Below are positions 54,181 through 64,000 of a stretch of DNA of 64,000 nucleotides, piece by piece. Below the pieces are notes generated by a model. That model was given only the letters and a program-made list of their open reading frames with translations. It was not told where the DNA came from and searched no databases. The stretch comes from Cognatilysobacter tabacisoli (GTDB taxonomy: Bacteria; Pseudomonadota; Gammaproteobacteria; Xanthomonadales; Xanthomonadaceae), in NCBI RefSeq assembly GCF_003586305.1, contig NZ_QXJI01000001.1:1240001-1304000 (forward strand), read 5' to 3'. Position 1 is the stretch's first letter; each line of letters begins with the position of its first letter. The position numbers and the translations under genes are program-made.

Positions 54181-56664
54181 TCAGTGCGCGATCTCGACCC
54201 GCCATTCCCGCTTCGCCACCGGCACCCGCACCGTCAGCGCCCCGGTTGCCGCGTCGAACGACCAGCCGTCGACCGCGCGGCCATCGATGCGCACGCCGCG
54301 CGGCGCGCGCGCGGTGCCGCGGACGACGACGTCGATGTCCTGCCACCACGGTGCGAAGCCGTCGTGCTCGACGCGCGCGGTGATGGTCGTCTTCGACCTG
54401 CCCGCCTCGCACGCGAACGCCATGCGCAGGAACTCGCCGCCCTCGTGGTCGAAGCTGGTGCCGTCGTCCTGGTACAGCGATCCGGCACACGGGGCCGTGC
54501 TGCCCGGCGCCGGCAGGTAGGCGTGCAACTGCAGCGGGCCGTCGGGCGTCTCGCCGGTGTGCTGCACCAGCGGTTGCATCGGGACCAGCGCACCGGCGCG
54601 CGCGTACAGCGGCGCGCCGGTCGGCCGCGGGTCGAGCTTGATCGGCTCCTTGCCGGCCGCCTGCCGCGTCGACGTGCCGAACGCGTACCACTCGCCCGGC
54701 GGCAGGTTGACCACGTGCGCGTCCAGCGCGTCGTCGACCACGGGTGCGACGAACAGGTCGGCGCCGAACAGGAAGTCGCGGCTGTTCGCGTAGAAGTTCT
54801 CCGCCGACGGGTACTCGTAGAACACCGGGCGCAGGATCGGCGCGCCGTTGCGCGCGTTCTGCTCGGCCAGCGTGTAGAGGTACGGCATCAACCGGTAGCG
54901 GCGCTCAACCGCCGCGCGGCGGCGCGACTCGTGCGCCTCGCCGTCGACCCAGGCCTCGTGGTCGCGGGTGTCGGTGGCCGCGTGGTTGCGGAATACCGGG
55001 TTGAACGCGCCGAGCTCGAACCAGCGCGTCAGCAGCTCCGGACTGGGCGAACCGATGAAGCCGCCGACGTCGTCGCCGACCAGCGTGTAGCCCGACAGGC
55101 CCATGCTCAGCGCGTTCGGCGTGCCCTGCGCGAGGTGGTGCCAGCTGGCGGTGTTGTCGCCGGTCCACGTGGCCGCGTAGCGCTGCGTGCCGGCGTAGGC
55201 GGCGCGGGTCAGCACGAACGGACGCTCGTCCGGCTTGATCTTGCGCAACCCCTCGTACGTCGCGCGCGCATTGAGCATGCCGTAGGCGTTGTGCAGCTCG
55301 CGGTGGCTGACGCTGCGGCCGTCGTCGAGCCGGTGCACCGCGTCGAGCGCCATCGTGTTGCCGGGCGCGCGGAACACCGACGGCTCGTTCATGTCGTTCC
55401 AATAGCCGGCCGCGCCCATCGCCGCGAAGTCGCGGTACAGCCCGCCCCACCAGTCGCGCACGCGGGTCAGGCTGAAATCGGGGAACACGCTCGGCCCGGG
55501 CCACACTTCGCCGACGTAGGGGCTGCCGTCGGGCATCTTGATGAAGACGTCCTGCGCGGTGCCGGTCGCGTACGGCGCGTAGTCCTTGCCGCGCGAGTTG
55601 GGGATGTGCAGGTCGGTGATCAGCACCGTGCGCAGGCCCTGCGCGCGCAGGTCGGCGATCATCTGTTCGAAGTTCGGAAAGAGCTTGCGATCGACGGTGA
55701 ACGGCGCATTGCCCTGCTGGTAGCCGATGTCGAGGTAGATCGCGTCGCTCGGGATGCGTCGCGCGCGCAATGTGTCGGCGACATCGCGCACGCGCGCCTC
55801 GGGCAGGTAGGTGTAGCGCGACTGCTGGAAGCCCAGCGCCCACATCGGCGGCAGCGGCGTGCGCCCGGTCAGCGCGGTGTAGCGCTCGACCACGCGCGCC
55901 GGCTGCGGGCCGGCGATGAAGTAGTAGTCGAGCTCGCCACCGTCGGCGCCGAACGCGGCGCGCTCGGGCGACTCCAGCCCGAAGTCGAAGCTGCTGCGCC
56001 AGGTGTTGTCGAGGAACACGCCGTACGCCACGCCGCCGCGCAGTCCGAGGTAGAACGGGATGGACTTGTACAGCGGGTCGGTCCAGCCGGCCCACGCGTA
56101 GGCGTCGGTGTTCCAGTTGGTGAACGCGCGGCCGCGACGGTCGAGCGGGCCGGCCTTGTCGCCAAGGCCGTAGAAGTGCTCGTCGGCGGGCAGTTGCTTC
56201 CACGCGCGCACGCGGGTGCGGCCGTCGGCCTCGGGCATCCACGCCATCGGCTGGTCGGCCGCGTCGGCCAGCAGCACGCGGCCGCCGGCGTCGGCGAACT
56301 CGACCCGCAGCGGCGACTTGTGCACGGTGGCGACGACGTCGCCGGCGGTGACGGTCACGCGCGCGGCGCCGTCGTCGACGCGCACCGGGACCTTCGCCGG
56401 CGCCGCGACCACGGCCCACGATGCGTCCGCCTTGAACGCGCCGTCGGGCGCCAGCCGCACCCGGAACACGCCGTCGGCGAACGCGGTGACGCGCACGCGC
56501 GCCGCGCCCGATGCGAGCTCCACGCCGTCGTCGCGCACCTGCACCGCGTCGACGTTGCCGACGTGCCGCCAGCCCTGCGCGTGCAGCGGCACGACCGCGC
56601 CCCACGCCAGCGCGATCGCGACGACCGCCGCTGCGCGCATTCCGACCCCGTGCCGCTCGCCCAT
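54181..56664 (-). CDS. Glycoside hydrolase family 31 alpha-glucosidase
   Basis: The 827-residue protein starts at ATG 56664 after gggagcag; an in-frame ATG at 56640 is possible. Its signal peptide ends VVPLHA. The GH31 N-terminal beta-sandwich is followed by the catalytic barrel ([20 protein letters not shown]), with nucleophile Asp424 in [14 protein letters not shown] and acid/base Asp in [12 protein letters not shown]. The typical [17 protein letters not shown] and GVDIGYQ-like [13 protein letters not shown] stretches are present. It cleaves terminal alpha-glucosyl or alpha-xylosyl residues, presumably in the periplasm. No sugar transporters or regulators lie nearby. Confidence 0.93.
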   Translation of the reverse strand: MGERHGVGMRAAAVVAIALAWGAVVPLHAQGWRHVGNVDAVQVRDDGVELASGAARVRVTAFADGVFRVRLAPDGAFKADASWAVVAAPAKVPVRVDDGAARVTVTAGDVVATVHKSPLRVEFADAGGRVLLADAADQPMAWMPEADGRTRVRAWKQLPADEHFYGLGDKAGPLDRRGRAFTNWNTDAYAWAGWTDPLYKSIPFYLGLRGGVAYGVFLDNTWRSSFDFGLESPERAAFGADGGELDYYFIAGPQPARVVERYTALTGRTPLPPMWALGFQQSRYTYLPEARVRDVADTLRARRIPSDAIYLDIGYQQGNAPFTVDRKLFPNFEQMIADLRAQGLRTVLITDLHIPNSRGKDYAPYATGTAQDVFIKMPDGSPYVGEVWPGPSVFPDFSLTRVRDWWGGLYRDFAAMGAAGYWNDMNEPSVFRAPGNTMALDAVHRLDDGRSVSHRELHNAYGMLNARATYEGLRKIKPDERPFVLTRAAYAGTQRYAATWTGDNTASWHHLAQGTPNALSMGLSGYTLVGDDVGGFIGSPSPELLTRWFELGAFNPVFRNHAATDTRDHEAWVDGEAHESRRRAAVERRYRLMPYLYTLAEQNARNGAPILRPVFYEYPSAENFYANSRDFLFGADLFVAPVVDDALDAHVVNLPPGEWYAFGTSTRQAAGKEPIKLDPRPTGAPLYARAGALVPMQPLVQHTGETPDGPLQLHAYLPAPGSTAPCAGSLYQDDGTSFDHEGGEFLRMAFACEAGRSKTTITARVEHDGFAPWWQDIDVVVRGTARAPRGVRIDGRAVDGWSFDAATGALTVRVPVAKREWRVEIAH

Positions 56665-56863
56665 CTGCTGCTCCCCGCGGCTCCGGCCGCCGACCGTCCC
56701 GATTCAAGCACGCACGCCGCGCGCGGCGGCGATGAATACGACTGCAGCCGCGCCGCAGGCGCGTTCCGGGCGCGCTGGCGGCGCCCGAGCGGCGCTCCGC
56801 ACGCCTCGGTACGGTCCGGGGCCCTGGGCTAGACTGTCGGCCTTTCCGGCCCATGGCCCGCGC

Positions 56864-57823
56864 ATGAACCCGAACTACCTCGACTTCGAGAAGCCGATCG
56901 CCGACCTGGAAGCCAAGATCCAGGAGCTGCGCCACGCCAGCCACGGCTCGGCGGTGAACGTCGACGCCGAAGTGCACGCCCTCCAGGACAAGCTGCGCGT
57001 GCGCACCGCGCAGATCTTCCGCGACCTCAGCCCGTGGCAGGTCTCGCAGCTGGCCCGCCACCCGGCGCGGCCGTACACGCTCGACTACCTGCGCGTGATG
57101 TGCGACGAGTTCCAGGAGCTGGCCGGCGACCGTGCGTTCTCGAACGACAGCGCCATCGTCGGCGGGCTGGCCCGCATCGGCGGGCGCAGCGTCGTCGTGA
57201 TCGGCCACGAGAAGGGCCGCGACACCAAGAGCAAGGTCAAGCGCAACTTCGGCATGCCGCGCCCGGAGGGCTACCGCAAGGCACTGCGCCTAATGAAGCT
57301 CGCCGAGCGCTTCAAGCTGCCGCTGCTGACGTTCATCGACACGCCCGGCGCCTACCCCGGCATCGACGCCGAGGAGCGCGGCCAGTCCGAGGCCATCGCG
57401 CGCAACCTGCTCGAGATGGCCGAGCTGCGCATCCCGGTGATCTGCACGGTGATCGGCGAAGGCGGCTCTGGCGGCGCGCTGGCGATCGGCGTCGGCGACC
57501 GCACGCTGATGCTCGAGTACGGCACCTACTCGGTGATCTCGCCGGAAGGCTGCGCGTCGATCCTGTGGAAGACCGCCGACAAGAAGCAGGAAGCCGCCGA
57601 GCAGATGGGCATCACCGCCACGCGCCTGAAGGAGCTCGGCCTGATCGACAAGATCGTGCGCGAGCCGACCGGCGGCGCGCACCGCAACCCGAAGCAGATG
57701 GCCACGCGCCTGAAGGCCGTGCTGATGAACGAGCTCGACGCGCTCGAGCAGGCGCCGATCGACGAGCTGCTCGAGCGTCGCTACCGCCGGCTTCGCGGGT
57801 ACGGGGCGTACGAGGCGGCATAG
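56864..57823 (+). CDS. accA: Acetyl-CoA carboxylase carboxyltransferase subunit alpha
   Basis: The product is 319 residues from ATG 56864. It is one of the two subunits that transfer CO2 from biotin to acetyl-CoA in fatty-acid synthesis. Family blocks: [19 protein letters not shown] at the N-terminus, [60 protein letters not shown] and [17 protein letters not shown] -10-like tagact (56830-56835) lies 28 bases before the start. It usually follows dnaE in relatives; here 14.4 kb separates them. Confidence 0.97.
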   Translation: MNPNYLDFEKPIADLEAKIQELRHASHGSAVNVDAEVHALQDKLRVRTAQIFRDLSPWQVSQLARHPARPYTLDYLRVMCDEFQELAGDRAFSNDSAIVGGLARIGGRSVVVIGHEKGRDTKSKVKRNFGMPRPEGYRKALRLMKLAERFKLPLLTFIDTPGAYPGIDAEERGQSEAIARNLLEMAELRIPVICTVIGEGGSGGALAIGVGDRTLMLEYGTYSVISPEGCASILWKTADKKQEAAEQMGITATRLKELGLIDKIVREPTGGAHRNPKQMATRLKAVLMNELDALEQAPIDELLERRYRRLRGYGAYEAA

Positions 57824-57861
57824 TCCATCGGCACCCGCGCGGCGCGCGAGGGATGGAGACG

Positions 57862-57893
57862 AAGGCGGCGGCCGCGGGGCTTGCCGCCTTTTT
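57862..57893 (+). terminator. Intrinsic terminator after accA
   Basis: An 8-bp stem (aaggcggc / gccgcctt) with a 13-base loop is followed by five T. It lies 38 bases after the accA stop. Confidence 0.75.
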
Positions 57894-57960
57894 CATGCGC
57901 GGCGGGGCCATCGGCATCGCAGCTGCGTAGGTCACGCAGCTCGCCGGAATCCCGCGCGCG

Positions 57961-59022
57961 TCACCACGCGCGCAGGTACTGCTCCGGCGTCGGCGGCTCG
58001 GCGCCGAGTTCGACCGCGGCGCGGCGCGGGAAGTAGGGGTCGCGCAGCAGCTCGCGCGCCAGCAGCACGACGTCCGCTTCGCCGCGCGCGAGCACGGCCT
58101 CGGCCTGCGCGGGATCGGTGATCAGCCCGACCGCGCCGGTGGCGATGCCCGCGTCGCGGCGGATGCGCGCGGCGAACGGCACCTGGTAGCCCGGCTCGGC
58201 CGGAATCCGCACGCCCGGCACCAGCCCGCCGCTGGACACGTCGATCAGGTCGATGCCGCGCGATTTGACCAGCCGCGCCAGCTCCACGCTCTGCTCGATG
58301 TCCCAGCCGCCGTCGGCCCAGTCGGTCGCCGAGATCCGCAGCCACAGCGGCAGGCGCTCGGGCCACACCGCGCGCACCGCGTCGACCACCTGCAGGGTCA
58401 GGCGCACGCGGTTGTCGAAGCTGCCGCCGTACGCGTCGTCGCGCGTGTTCGACAGCGGCGACAGGAACTCGTGCAGCAGGTAGCCGTGCGCGGCGTGCAG
58501 CTCGAGCAGGCGGAAGCCGGCGGCCTGCGCGCGCCACGCGGCGCGGGCGAAGTCGTCGACCAGGTTGGCGATGTCGGCCTCGGTCATCGCGGTGGGCACC
58601 GGCGAGGCGTCGTCGAACGCGATCGCCGACGGAGCCACCGGCGTCCAGCCGCCGTCGGCGGGCGCCACCGGGCGGCCGCCGAGCCACGGCGCGGCGGTGC
58701 TGGCCTTGCGGCCGGCGTGGGCCAGCTGCATGCCGGCGACGCTGCCCTGCTGCTCGATGAAGCACGCGATGCGACGCCAGGCATCGGCCTGCGCGTCGTT
58801 CCAGATCCCCGTGTCGGCCGGCGAGATGCGGCCCTCGGCGTTGACCGCGGTCGCTTCGGTCAGGACCACGCCGGCGCCGCCGACCGCGCGGCTGCCCAGG
58901 TGCACGAGGTGCCACTCGTTGGGCACGCCGTCGACGGCCGAGTACTGGCACATCGGCGCGACGGCGAGGCGGTTGCGAAGGGTCAGGGAACGCTGGGCAA
59001 GGGGTTCGAACAGCCGGGACAC
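57961..59022 (-). CDS. NADPH-dependent flavin oxidoreductase (YqjM-type old yellow enzyme)
   Basis: GTG 59022, after atggagcccgc, gives 353 residues; the frame upstream is non-coding. It is an FMN-dependent ene-reductase fold. VAPMCQYSAVDGVPNEWHLV holds the YqjM-specific Cys and Tyr near the FMN. The substrate-anion pair is in LLELHAAHGYLLHEFLSP (His/His). It continues with NTRDDAYGGSFDNR and GLITDPAQAEAVLARGEADV. It reduces activated C=C bonds of stress-derived enals or enones with NADPH. The physiological substrate is unknown. It is convergent to accA and divergent from tilS. Confidence 0.92.
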   Translation of the reverse strand: MSRLFEPLAQRSLTLRNRLAVAPMCQYSAVDGVPNEWHLVHLGSRAVGGAGVVLTEATAVNAEGRISPADTGIWNDAQADAWRRIACFIEQQGSVAGMQLAHAGRKASTAAPWLGGRPVAPADGGWTPVAPSAIAFDDASPVPTAMTEADIANLVDDFARAAWRAQAAGFRLLELHAAHGYLLHEFLSPLSNTRDDAYGGSFDNRVRLTLQVVDAVRAVWPERLPLWLRISATDWADGGWDIEQSVELARLVKSRGIDLIDVSSGGLVPGVRIPAEPGYQVPFAARIRRDAGIATGAVGLITDPAQAEAVLARGEADVVLLARELLRDPYFPRRAAVELGAEPPTPEQYLRAW

Positions 59023-59116
59023 GGGCGGGCTCCATCGGGGGAGCGGCCAGCGTGCCGAGGCGCCCGCATGAATGCAGCACCCGGCGTGGGTTGCTGCATT
59101 CCATCGCCATGGCACG

Positions 59117-60439
59117 ATGCCCGCGATGCCGCGCCCGCCTGCCCCGCGCTACGACCTGAACGCTGCGTTGCACGACGCGCCGGCCGCGGCGTTGTGCGTC
59201 GGCTTCAGCGGCGGGCTGGATTCGACCGTGCTGCTGCACCTTCTGGCAGACGACGCGGATGCGCGCGCACGCGGGCTGCGTGCCCTGCACGTGCACCACG
59301 GCCTGCACGCCGAGGCTGACCGCTGGGCCGAGGCGTGCGCGGCGACGTGCGTGGCGCTCGATGTGCCGCTGACCACCGTGCGCGTGGCGGTCGTGCCGGA
59401 CGGCGACGGCCCGGAGGCCGCTGCGCGCGCCGCGCGCCACGCCGCATTCGCCGAGGCACTGCGCGAGGACGAGGTGCTTGCGCTGGCCCAGCACCGTGAC
59501 GACCAGGCCGAAACCTTCCTGCTGCGCGCGCTGCGCGGCTCGGGCGTCGATGGGCTGGCTGCGATGCGCCGCTGGCAGGCGATCGGCGCCCTGCGCGTGT
59601 GGCGACCGCTGCTCGATGTCGACCGCGAAGCGCTGCTCGCATACGCCACGCATCACCGTCTGGCGTGGAGCGAGGACCCGAGCAACGCGGACGACGCGTT
59701 CGACCGCAACTTCCTGCGCCAGCGCGTGCTGCCGCTGCTGCGCGAGCGCTGGCCGCACGCCGGTGCCGCGCTGGCGCAGTCGGCCGCGCACTGCGCCGAC
59801 GCCGCCGCGCTGCTCGCCGACGAGGACGCGCACGCGCTGGCGCGGCTGCGCACGCTGGACCCACACGCGATCTCGCGGACCGGGCTGCCTGGGCTGCCCG
59901 CGCCGCGGCGCGCGCGGGTGCTGCGGGCGTGGATCGCGGAGCTGGCCTTGCCGCCGCTGCCGGCGCGCGGCGTCGAGGCGATCGAGCGCGACCTGATCCA
60001 CGCCCGTGCGGACGCCGACGCGCGCTTCGCCTGGCACGGGGCCGAGGTCTGCGCGTGGCGCGACCTGCTGCGCGCCGGGCGCGTCCGTGCCCCACTGCCG
60101 CCGCACTGGCAGGCACGCTGGGACGGGCGCACGCCGCTGCCGCTGCCCGACGGCGGGTTGCTCGCGCTGGACGGGGTCGAGGCGCTGCTCGAGCCGGTAA
60201 CGGTCCGAACCCGCGCGGGCGGCGAGCGCATCGCGCTGCCCGGCCGCGACCACTCGCACGCGCTCAAGCACGTGCTGCAGGACCTCGGCGTGCCGCCGTG
60301 GGAGCGCGCGCACCTGCCGCTGGTGGTCGACGCGCGTGGCGACGTGCAGGCCGCCGGCGACCTCGTCTACGCCGCGCCGTTCGACGCCTGGCTGCGCACG
60401 CACAAGGCGCGCCTGCGCTGGACGCCGCCGGCCCCCTAG
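59117..60439 (+). CDS. tilS: tRNA(Ile)-lysidine synthase
   Basis: The product is 440 residues from ATG 59117 (59126 is an alternative). It changes the wobble C of the AUA-reading tRNA-Ile to lysidine with lysine and ATP. The PP-loop [15 protein letters not shown] has SGGLDS at 31-36. [37 protein letters not shown] and [20 protein letters not shown] follow, all family marks. The C-terminal domain ([20 protein letters not shown]) binds tRNA. It is essential in most bacteria. Length is usual. xseB follows after 32 bases. Confidence 0.95.
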   Translation: MPAMPRPPAPRYDLNAALHDAPAAALCVGFSGGLDSTVLLHLLADDADARARGLRALHVHHGLHAEADRWAEACAATCVALDVPLTTVRVAVVPDGDGPEAAARAARHAAFAEALREDEVLALAQHRDDQAETFLLRALRGSGVDGLAAMRRWQAIGALRVWRPLLDVDREALLAYATHHRLAWSEDPSNADDAFDRNFLRQRVLPLLRERWPHAGAALAQSAAHCADAAALLADEDAHALARLRTLDPHAISRTGLPGLPAPRRARVLRAWIAELALPPLPARGVEAIERDLIHARADADARFAWHGAEVCAWRDLLRAGRVRAPLPPHWQARWDGRTPLPLPDGGLLALDGVEALLEPVTVRTRAGGERIALPGRDHSHALKHVLQDLGVPPWERAHLPLVVDARGDVQAAGDLVYAAPFDAWLRTHKARLRWTPPAP

Positions 60440-60471
60440 CCGCTGCCGGCGTTTGCCCGCACACTTGCCGC

Positions 60472-60747
60472 ATGCCACGCAAAGCCGCTTCCGACGCCGC
60501 CTCCGACACCGCCGCCGCCTCCCCGGTCGCCGATTTCGAGCAGTCCCTCGACGCGCTCGAACAGCTGGTCGAGAAGATGGAACAGGGCGAGATGACCCTC
60601 GAGGAATCGCTGGCCGCCTACGAGCGCGGGGTCGGGCTGTACCGACGCTGCCAGGGCGCGCTCGAGCAGGCCGAACTGCGCGTGCGCCTGCTCAGCGACC
60701 CGCAGTCGCCCGGCACCGCCGAGCCGTTCGACGCGCCCGATGCCTGA
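60472..60747 (+). CDS. xseB: Exodeoxyribonuclease VII small subunit
   Basis: The product is 91 residues from ATG 60472. It is the small subunit of the nuclease that degrades single-stranded DNA; the large subunit is not in this window. The family core [20 protein letters not shown] and [20 protein letters not shown] is intact. The N-terminal 20 residues are Ala/Ser-rich ([19 protein letters not shown]). The stop overlaps the ispA start by eight bases, the common xseB-ispA pair. Confidence 0.93.
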   Translation: MPRKAASDAASDTAAASPVADFEQSLDALEQLVEKMEQGEMTLEESLAAYERGVGLYRRCQGALEQAELRVRLLSDPQSPGTAEPFDAPDA

Positions 60748-61621
60748 GCTGCCGCTCGACGCCTGGCGCGCGCGCGCCGACGCCGCGCTCGCCACCGCCC
60801 TGCCCGATCCCGACGCCGCGCCCGCGCGCCTGCACGCGGCGATGCGCCACGCGGTGCTGCTCGGCGGCAAGCGCATGCGCCCGCTATTGGTCTACGCCGC
60901 CGGCGCGCTGTTCGACGCCGAGCCGCTCGCGCTCGATGCCCCGGCCGTCGCGGTCGAACTGGTGCACGCCTACTCGCTGGTGCACGACGACCTGCCGGCG
61001 ATGGACGACGACGCGCTGCGCCGCGGCCAGCCGACCGTGCACGTCGCGTTCGACGAGGCCACGGCGATCCTCGCCGGCGACGCCCTGCAGTCGCTCGCAT
61101 TCGGCGTGCTCGCCGACGCGCCGGTCGACGCCGCCACGCGCGTCGCGCTGCTGCGCACCTTGGCCGGCGCGTCGGGCGCGGCGGGCATGTGCGGCGGCCA
61201 GGCGATGGACCTCGACGCGACCGGCACCGGTGCCGCTCTGTCGATCGAGCGGCTCGAAACGCTGCACGCGATGAAGACCGGCGCGCTGATCCGCGCCGCG
61301 GTGCAGATGGGCGCGCTGTGCGGCGGCGCGCCGGACAGCGCGCTGGCCCGGCTCGACGACTACGCGCGCGCGCTCGGCCTCGCGTTCCAGGTGCGCGACG
61401 ACATCCTCGACGTCGAAGGCGACAGCGCGACGCTCGGCAAGACCGCCGGCAAGGACGCGGCGCAGGACAAGGCGACGTTCCCGGCGCTGATCGGCCTCGA
61501 CGCCTCGCGCGCGCGGCTGGACGACCTCGACGCGCGCATGCGCGATGCCCTCGCGCCGTTCGGGGCGCCGGCCGATGCGCTGCGTGCGCTGGGACGGCTG
61601 GCGATCGAGCGCTCGCACTGA
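60740..61621 (+). CDS. ispA: Polyprenyl (farnesyl) diphosphate synthase
   Basis: The 293-residue enzyme condenses IPP with DMAPP and GPP to farnesyl diphosphate. The first Asp-rich motif is [14 protein letters not shown] and the second is [39 protein letters not shown] near residue 36 binds IPP. The ispA start overlaps the xseB stop by eight bases. It feeds uppS and quinone synthesis together with dxr; dxs is not in the window. Chain length beyond C15 cannot be ruled out from sequence. Confidence 0.94.
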   Translation: MPELPLDAWRARADAALATALPDPDAAPARLHAAMRHAVLLGGKRMRPLLVYAAGALFDAEPLALDAPAVAVELVHAYSLVHDDLPAMDDDALRRGQPTVHVAFDEATAILAGDALQSLAFGVLADAPVDAATRVALLRTLAGASGAAGMCGGQAMDLDATGTGAALSIERLETLHAMKTGALIRAAVQMGALCGGAPDSALARLDDYARALGLAFQVRDDILDVEGDSATLGKTAGKDAAQDKATFPALIGLDASRARLDDLDARMRDALAPFGAPADALRALGRLAIERSH

Positions 61622-61678
61622 GCGCCGGCGCGCGCCGCCGCGCCGGGTGATGCCGATGACGCGCGCTACGCTGTCGAG

Positions 61679-62560
61679 GTGAACCATCCCCCCGTCCGTG
61701 ACGGCGTCGCCGCGAGCCGCTACCAGCTGCCGCCGGGCCCGTGGGCCACCGTGCTCGACGCGCTGGCGGCTGCGTTCCCGACGGTCGACCGTGCGGCGTG
61801 GGCGTCGCGCTTCGCACGCGGGCGGGTGCTCGACGCCGACGGCGTGGCGCTGGCCGCCGACGCGCCGTTCCGGGTCGGCGCCGGGGTCCACTACTACCGC
61901 GAGGTCGCCGACGAGCCGCGGCTGCCGGTCGAGGAGCGCGTGCTGCACCACGACGCGCACCTGCTGGTTGTCGACAAGCCGCACTTCCTGCCGGTCGTGC
62001 CGGGCGGCGGCTTCGTCCGCGAGACCCTGCTGGCGCGGCTGGTGCGCCGCACCGGCAACGCCGGCCTGGCGCCATTGCACCGGCTCGACCGGCTGACCGC
62101 CGGGCTGGTGCTGTTTTCGACCGATCCAGCCACGCGCGCGGCCTACCAGGCGCTGTTCCGCGAGCGCCGGATCGACAAGCGCTACGAGGCCATCGCAGCG
62201 CCGCGGCCGGGGATGGCGTTCCCGCAGCAGCGCCACACCCGGATCGAACGCGGCGAACCGTTCTTCCGCATGCGCGAGGTCGACGGCGCGCCGAACGCGC
62301 TGACCCAGATCCACGTGATCGAACGCGGCGACGCGGCGTGGCGCTATGCGCTCGAGCCCGTGACCGGGCGCAAGCACCAGCTGCGCGTGCACATGGCGGC
62401 GCTGGGCGCGCCGGTCGCGAACGACCCGCTGTACCCCGCGCTGCGCGAGCCGGCCCTGGACGACCTCGCCCGCCCGCTGAAGCTGCTGGCGCAGTCGCTG
62501 GCGTTCGCCGATCCGCTCGACGGTCGCGCGCGTCGCTTCGAGACCTCGCTGTCGCTGTAG
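61679..62560 (+). CDS. RluA-family pseudouridine synthase
   Basis: GTG 61679 gives 293 residues. The catalytic Asp lies in LAPLHRLDRLTAGLVLFS (HRLDxxTSG-type motif), with DKRYEAIAAP and the C-terminal VTGRKHQLRVHMAALGAPVA of the RluA group. It makes pseudouridine in rRNA or tRNA. The N-terminal 90 residues (FARGRVLDADGVALAADAPF) look like an S4-like fold with reduced RNA-binding character. It is close to the ylyB/RluA-type enzymes with unknown sites. The usual Ser/Thr after the catalytic motif is Ala here. Confidence 0.9.
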   Translation: MNHPPVRDGVAASRYQLPPGPWATVLDALAAAFPTVDRAAWASRFARGRVLDADGVALAADAPFRVGAGVHYYREVADEPRLPVEERVLHHDAHLLVVDKPHFLPVVPGGGFVRETLLARLVRRTGNAGLAPLHRLDRLTAGLVLFSTDPATRAAYQALFRERRIDKRYEAIAAPRPGMAFPQQRHTRIERGEPFFRMREVDGAPNALTQIHVIERGDAAWRYALEPVTGRKHQLRVHMAALGAPVANDPLYPALREPALDDLARPLKLLAQSLAFADPLDGRARRFETSLSL

Positions 62561-62600
62561 CCGTTCCTCGCGGGCCCCGGGCAGCAGCAGACGAAACACG

Positions 62601-62631
62601 AAAAACGAAAACGCCGGCGCGAGGCCGGCGT
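62601..62631 (-). terminator. Intrinsic terminator of the DUF4870 gene
   Basis: On the minus strand an 8-bp stem (ACGCCGGC / GCCGGCGT) with a 5-base loop is followed by TTTTCGTTTTT. It lies 25 bases after the stop of the DUF4870 gene and matches its direction. Confidence 0.85.
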
Positions 62632-62655
62632 CTTCGGGTCATACCGCCGCGTGGG

Positions 62656-63105
62656 TCAGGAGACCAGCCGCAGCGTCAGCGGGTAGCGGTACGTCTCGCC
62701 GTTGTAGGCCTTGAACGCGGCGATGACGCTGCACACCAGCCACAGCACCGCGATCGCCAGCGCGGCCATCGCCAGCAGCAGGCCGGCCGGCCCGGTGAGG
62801 ATGATGCCGATGCCGAGCGTCAGCACCGTCGCGCCGAGCAGCAGCAGCGCGATCAGGGCGGCCGCGCAGGCGTAGATGAACATCGACAGGTTGAAGTTCA
62901 GCGCTTCCTTGGCGTGCTCGGCGGCGAACGACGAGCGGTCGCGCTGGTAGATGTAGATCGCCAGCGCCGCCAGCGCACCGGCCAGGCCGGCCATCCAGCT
63001 CGTCAGCAGCGCCATGCCCAGCGCGGCGGCGTGCGCACCGGCGGCCCACAGGCGCTCGTTCTCCTGCGGCAGGGCGGTGGTCGGAGTGGTCATACCCTCG
63101 TTCAT
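62656..63105 (-). CDS. DUF4870 membrane protein
   Basis: ATG 63105, after ggaggag (spacing seven), gives 149 residues. The DUF4870 pattern is present: NERLWAAGAHAAALGMALLT, then SSFAAEHAKEALNFNLSMFI and a C-terminal KAYNGETYRYPLTLRLV. Four hydrophobic segments make it an inner-membrane protein of the Tic20-like small family. Function unknown. It is the last gene before pmbA on the minus strand. Confidence 0.9.
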   Translation of the reverse strand: MNEGMTTPTTALPQENERLWAAGAHAAALGMALLTSWMAGLAGALAALAIYIYQRDRSSFAAEHAKEALNFNLSMFIYACAAALIALLLLGATVLTLGIGIILTGPAGLLLAMAALAIAVLWLVCSVIAAFKAYNGETYRYPLTLRLVS

Positions 63106-63212
63106 CGTCGGCTCCTCCCGGAAACGATCCGGAACACGGTTCAGGATGGGGCCTGCCCGCGCGCATGCAAGCCAACTTCCGACACCCCTCGCCGGGCGGC
63201 GGCGCGACGCTC

Positions 63213-64000
63213 CTACTCGCCGGCCACCGTCATCCGCCCGACCAGGATCGAGCCGGTGCGCACGTGCGAGCGCGGGTCGACGTCGGCGCCGACCGCCTCG
63301 ATCGCGCGGAACATCGACTTGAGGTTGCCGGCGACGGTGATGTTGTCGACCGGGTACTGGATCGCGCCGTCCTCGACCCAGAACCCGCCCGCGCCGCGCG
63401 AGTAGTCGCCGGTAATCGCGTTGACGCCCTGGCCCATCAGCTCGGTGACCAGCAGGCCGCGGCCCATGCCGGCGAGCACCTCGTCGAACGCACCGGCATT
63501 CGCGCGCACCTGCAGGTTGTGCACGCCGCCGGCGTTGCCGGTGGTCGGCAGGCCGAGCTTGCGCGCCGAGTACGTGCCGAGCACGTAGCGCTGCAGCACG
63601 CCGCCGTCGACCAGTGCCGACTCGCGCGTGGCCACGCCGTCGGCGTCGAACGCGCTCGAGCGCAGGCCGCGGCGCAGGAACGGCAGCTCGTCGATGCCGA
63701 ACCAGTCGGGAAACAGCTGGGTGCCGGCCGCATCGACGAGGAAGCTGGCGCGCCGGTACAGCGCGCCGCCCGAGACCGCACCGATCAGGTGCCCGACCAG
63801 CGAACGCGCCATCTCGGCGGCGAACAGCACCGGGTACTCGCCGGTCGCCACGCTGCGCGGCTGCAGCCGCGCGACCGTGCGCTCGGCGGCCTTGCGACCG
63901 ACGGAGGCTGGCGACTCGAGGTCGTCGCCGGCCAGGCCGATCGTGTACCAGCCGTCGCGCTGCATGTCGTCGCCGCGCCCGGCGATCAGCGCGCAGCCGA
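63213..64000 (-). CDS. pmbA: Metalloprotease PmbA/TldE, C-terminal part (5' end outside the window)
   Basis: The frame is open to the window edge: GCALIAGRGDDMQRDGWYT precedes the visible part, so about 262 C-terminal residues are present. Family blocks include EYPVLFAAEMARSLVGHLIG, TNGE-like FDADGVATRESALVDGG, YVLGTYSARKLGLPTTGNAG, ITGDYSRGAGGFWVEDG and the final MFRAIEAVGADVDP. PmbA (TldE) forms a complex with the metallopeptidase TldD and lacks the metal motif itself. The complex acts in microcin maturation and in degradation of the CcdA antitoxin in E. coli. tldD is not in the window. Confidence 0.9.
   Translation of the reverse strand, partial: GCALIAGRGDDMQRDGWYTIGLAGDDLESPASVGRKAAERTVARLQPRSVATGEYPVLFAAEMARSLVGHLIGAVSGGALYRRASFLVDAAGTQLFPDWFGIDELPFLRRGLRSSAFDADGVATRESALVDGGVLQRYVLGTYSARKLGLPTTGNAGGVHNLQVRANAGAFDEVLAGMGRGLLVTELMGQGVNAITGDYSRGAGGFWVEDGAIQYPVDNITVAGNLKSMFRAIEAVGADVDPRSHVRTGSILVGRMTVAGE

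Overview
The window is a piece of a very GC-rich (by eye about 70%) Gram-negative chromosome. It carries a complete lipid A and outer-membrane block (bamA, lpxD, fabZ, lpxA, lpxB). The order map-glnD-dapD-arsC-like-dapE-asnB running divergently from rpsB-tsf-pyrH-frr-uppS-cdsA-dxr-rseP-bamA-lpxD-fabZ-lpxA-lpxB-rnhB-dnaE is, from memory, that of the Xanthomonadaceae/Lysobacteraceae (Lysobacter, Luteimonas and relatives). The attC sites are also of the type I associate with Xanthomonas chromosomal integrons. I see no tRNA, rRNA, CRISPR array, insertion sequence, prophage or integrase.

Layout. (1) 1-3.7 kb: integron-type gene cassettes, all on the + strand. They are small, lower in GC, mostly unknown genes separated by about 60-bp attC sites that become more degenerate rightwards. 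The left end lies outside the window. (2) 3.7-6.6 kb: secreted trypsin-like protease, GrpB-family protein, ankyrin protein and small ORFs. (3) 6.6-10.5 kb: copper-related group with a His-rich membrane cytochrome c, a YHS-tagged Cu(I) P1B ATPase and a periplasmic DUF305 protein. (4) 18.7 to 10.5 kb on the minus strand: map, glnD, dapD, ArsC-like reductase, a small membrane protein, dapE, then asnB. asnB follows an Asn-rich leader peptide and an intrinsic terminator. (5) 18.7-34.5 kb: translation, nucleotide, isoprenoid and envelope genes (rpsB to rnhB), with a cation efflux gene between pyrH and frr. (6) 34.5-38.7 kb: CadC-like regulator with TPRs and two tandem YkvA-like paralogues. (7) dnaE. 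(8) 42.5-44.5 kb: a second cassette array with four attC sites and no integrase. (9) 44.6-56.7 kb: accessory genes, including DUF1801 proteins, lipoproteins, a DUF885 peptidase, a metallo-beta-lactamase-fold protein, a thioesterase, a 43-bp tandem repeat, an amidohydrolase, a prolyl aminopeptidase-like hydrolase, a GNAT protein and a GH31 glucosidase. (10) 56.8-64 kb: accA, an old yellow enzyme, tilS, xseB, ispA, a pseudouridine synthase, a DUF4870 protein and the 3' part of pmbA.

Main discoveries. First, upstream of asnB lies what looks like a complete leader-peptide attenuator. It has a short ORF with six Asn codons within nine residues, flanked by segments that can form mutually exclusive 1:2, 2:3 and 3:4 hairpins, the last being an intrinsic terminator with a GCGA tetraloop and six U. 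I know of no asparagine example among the classic attenuators. Second, two separate cassette arrays sit in the core genome. The second lies directly downstream of dnaE with no integrase (a CALIN). Third, a tandem repeat of exactly 43 bp (about nine units) lies between two ordinary genes.
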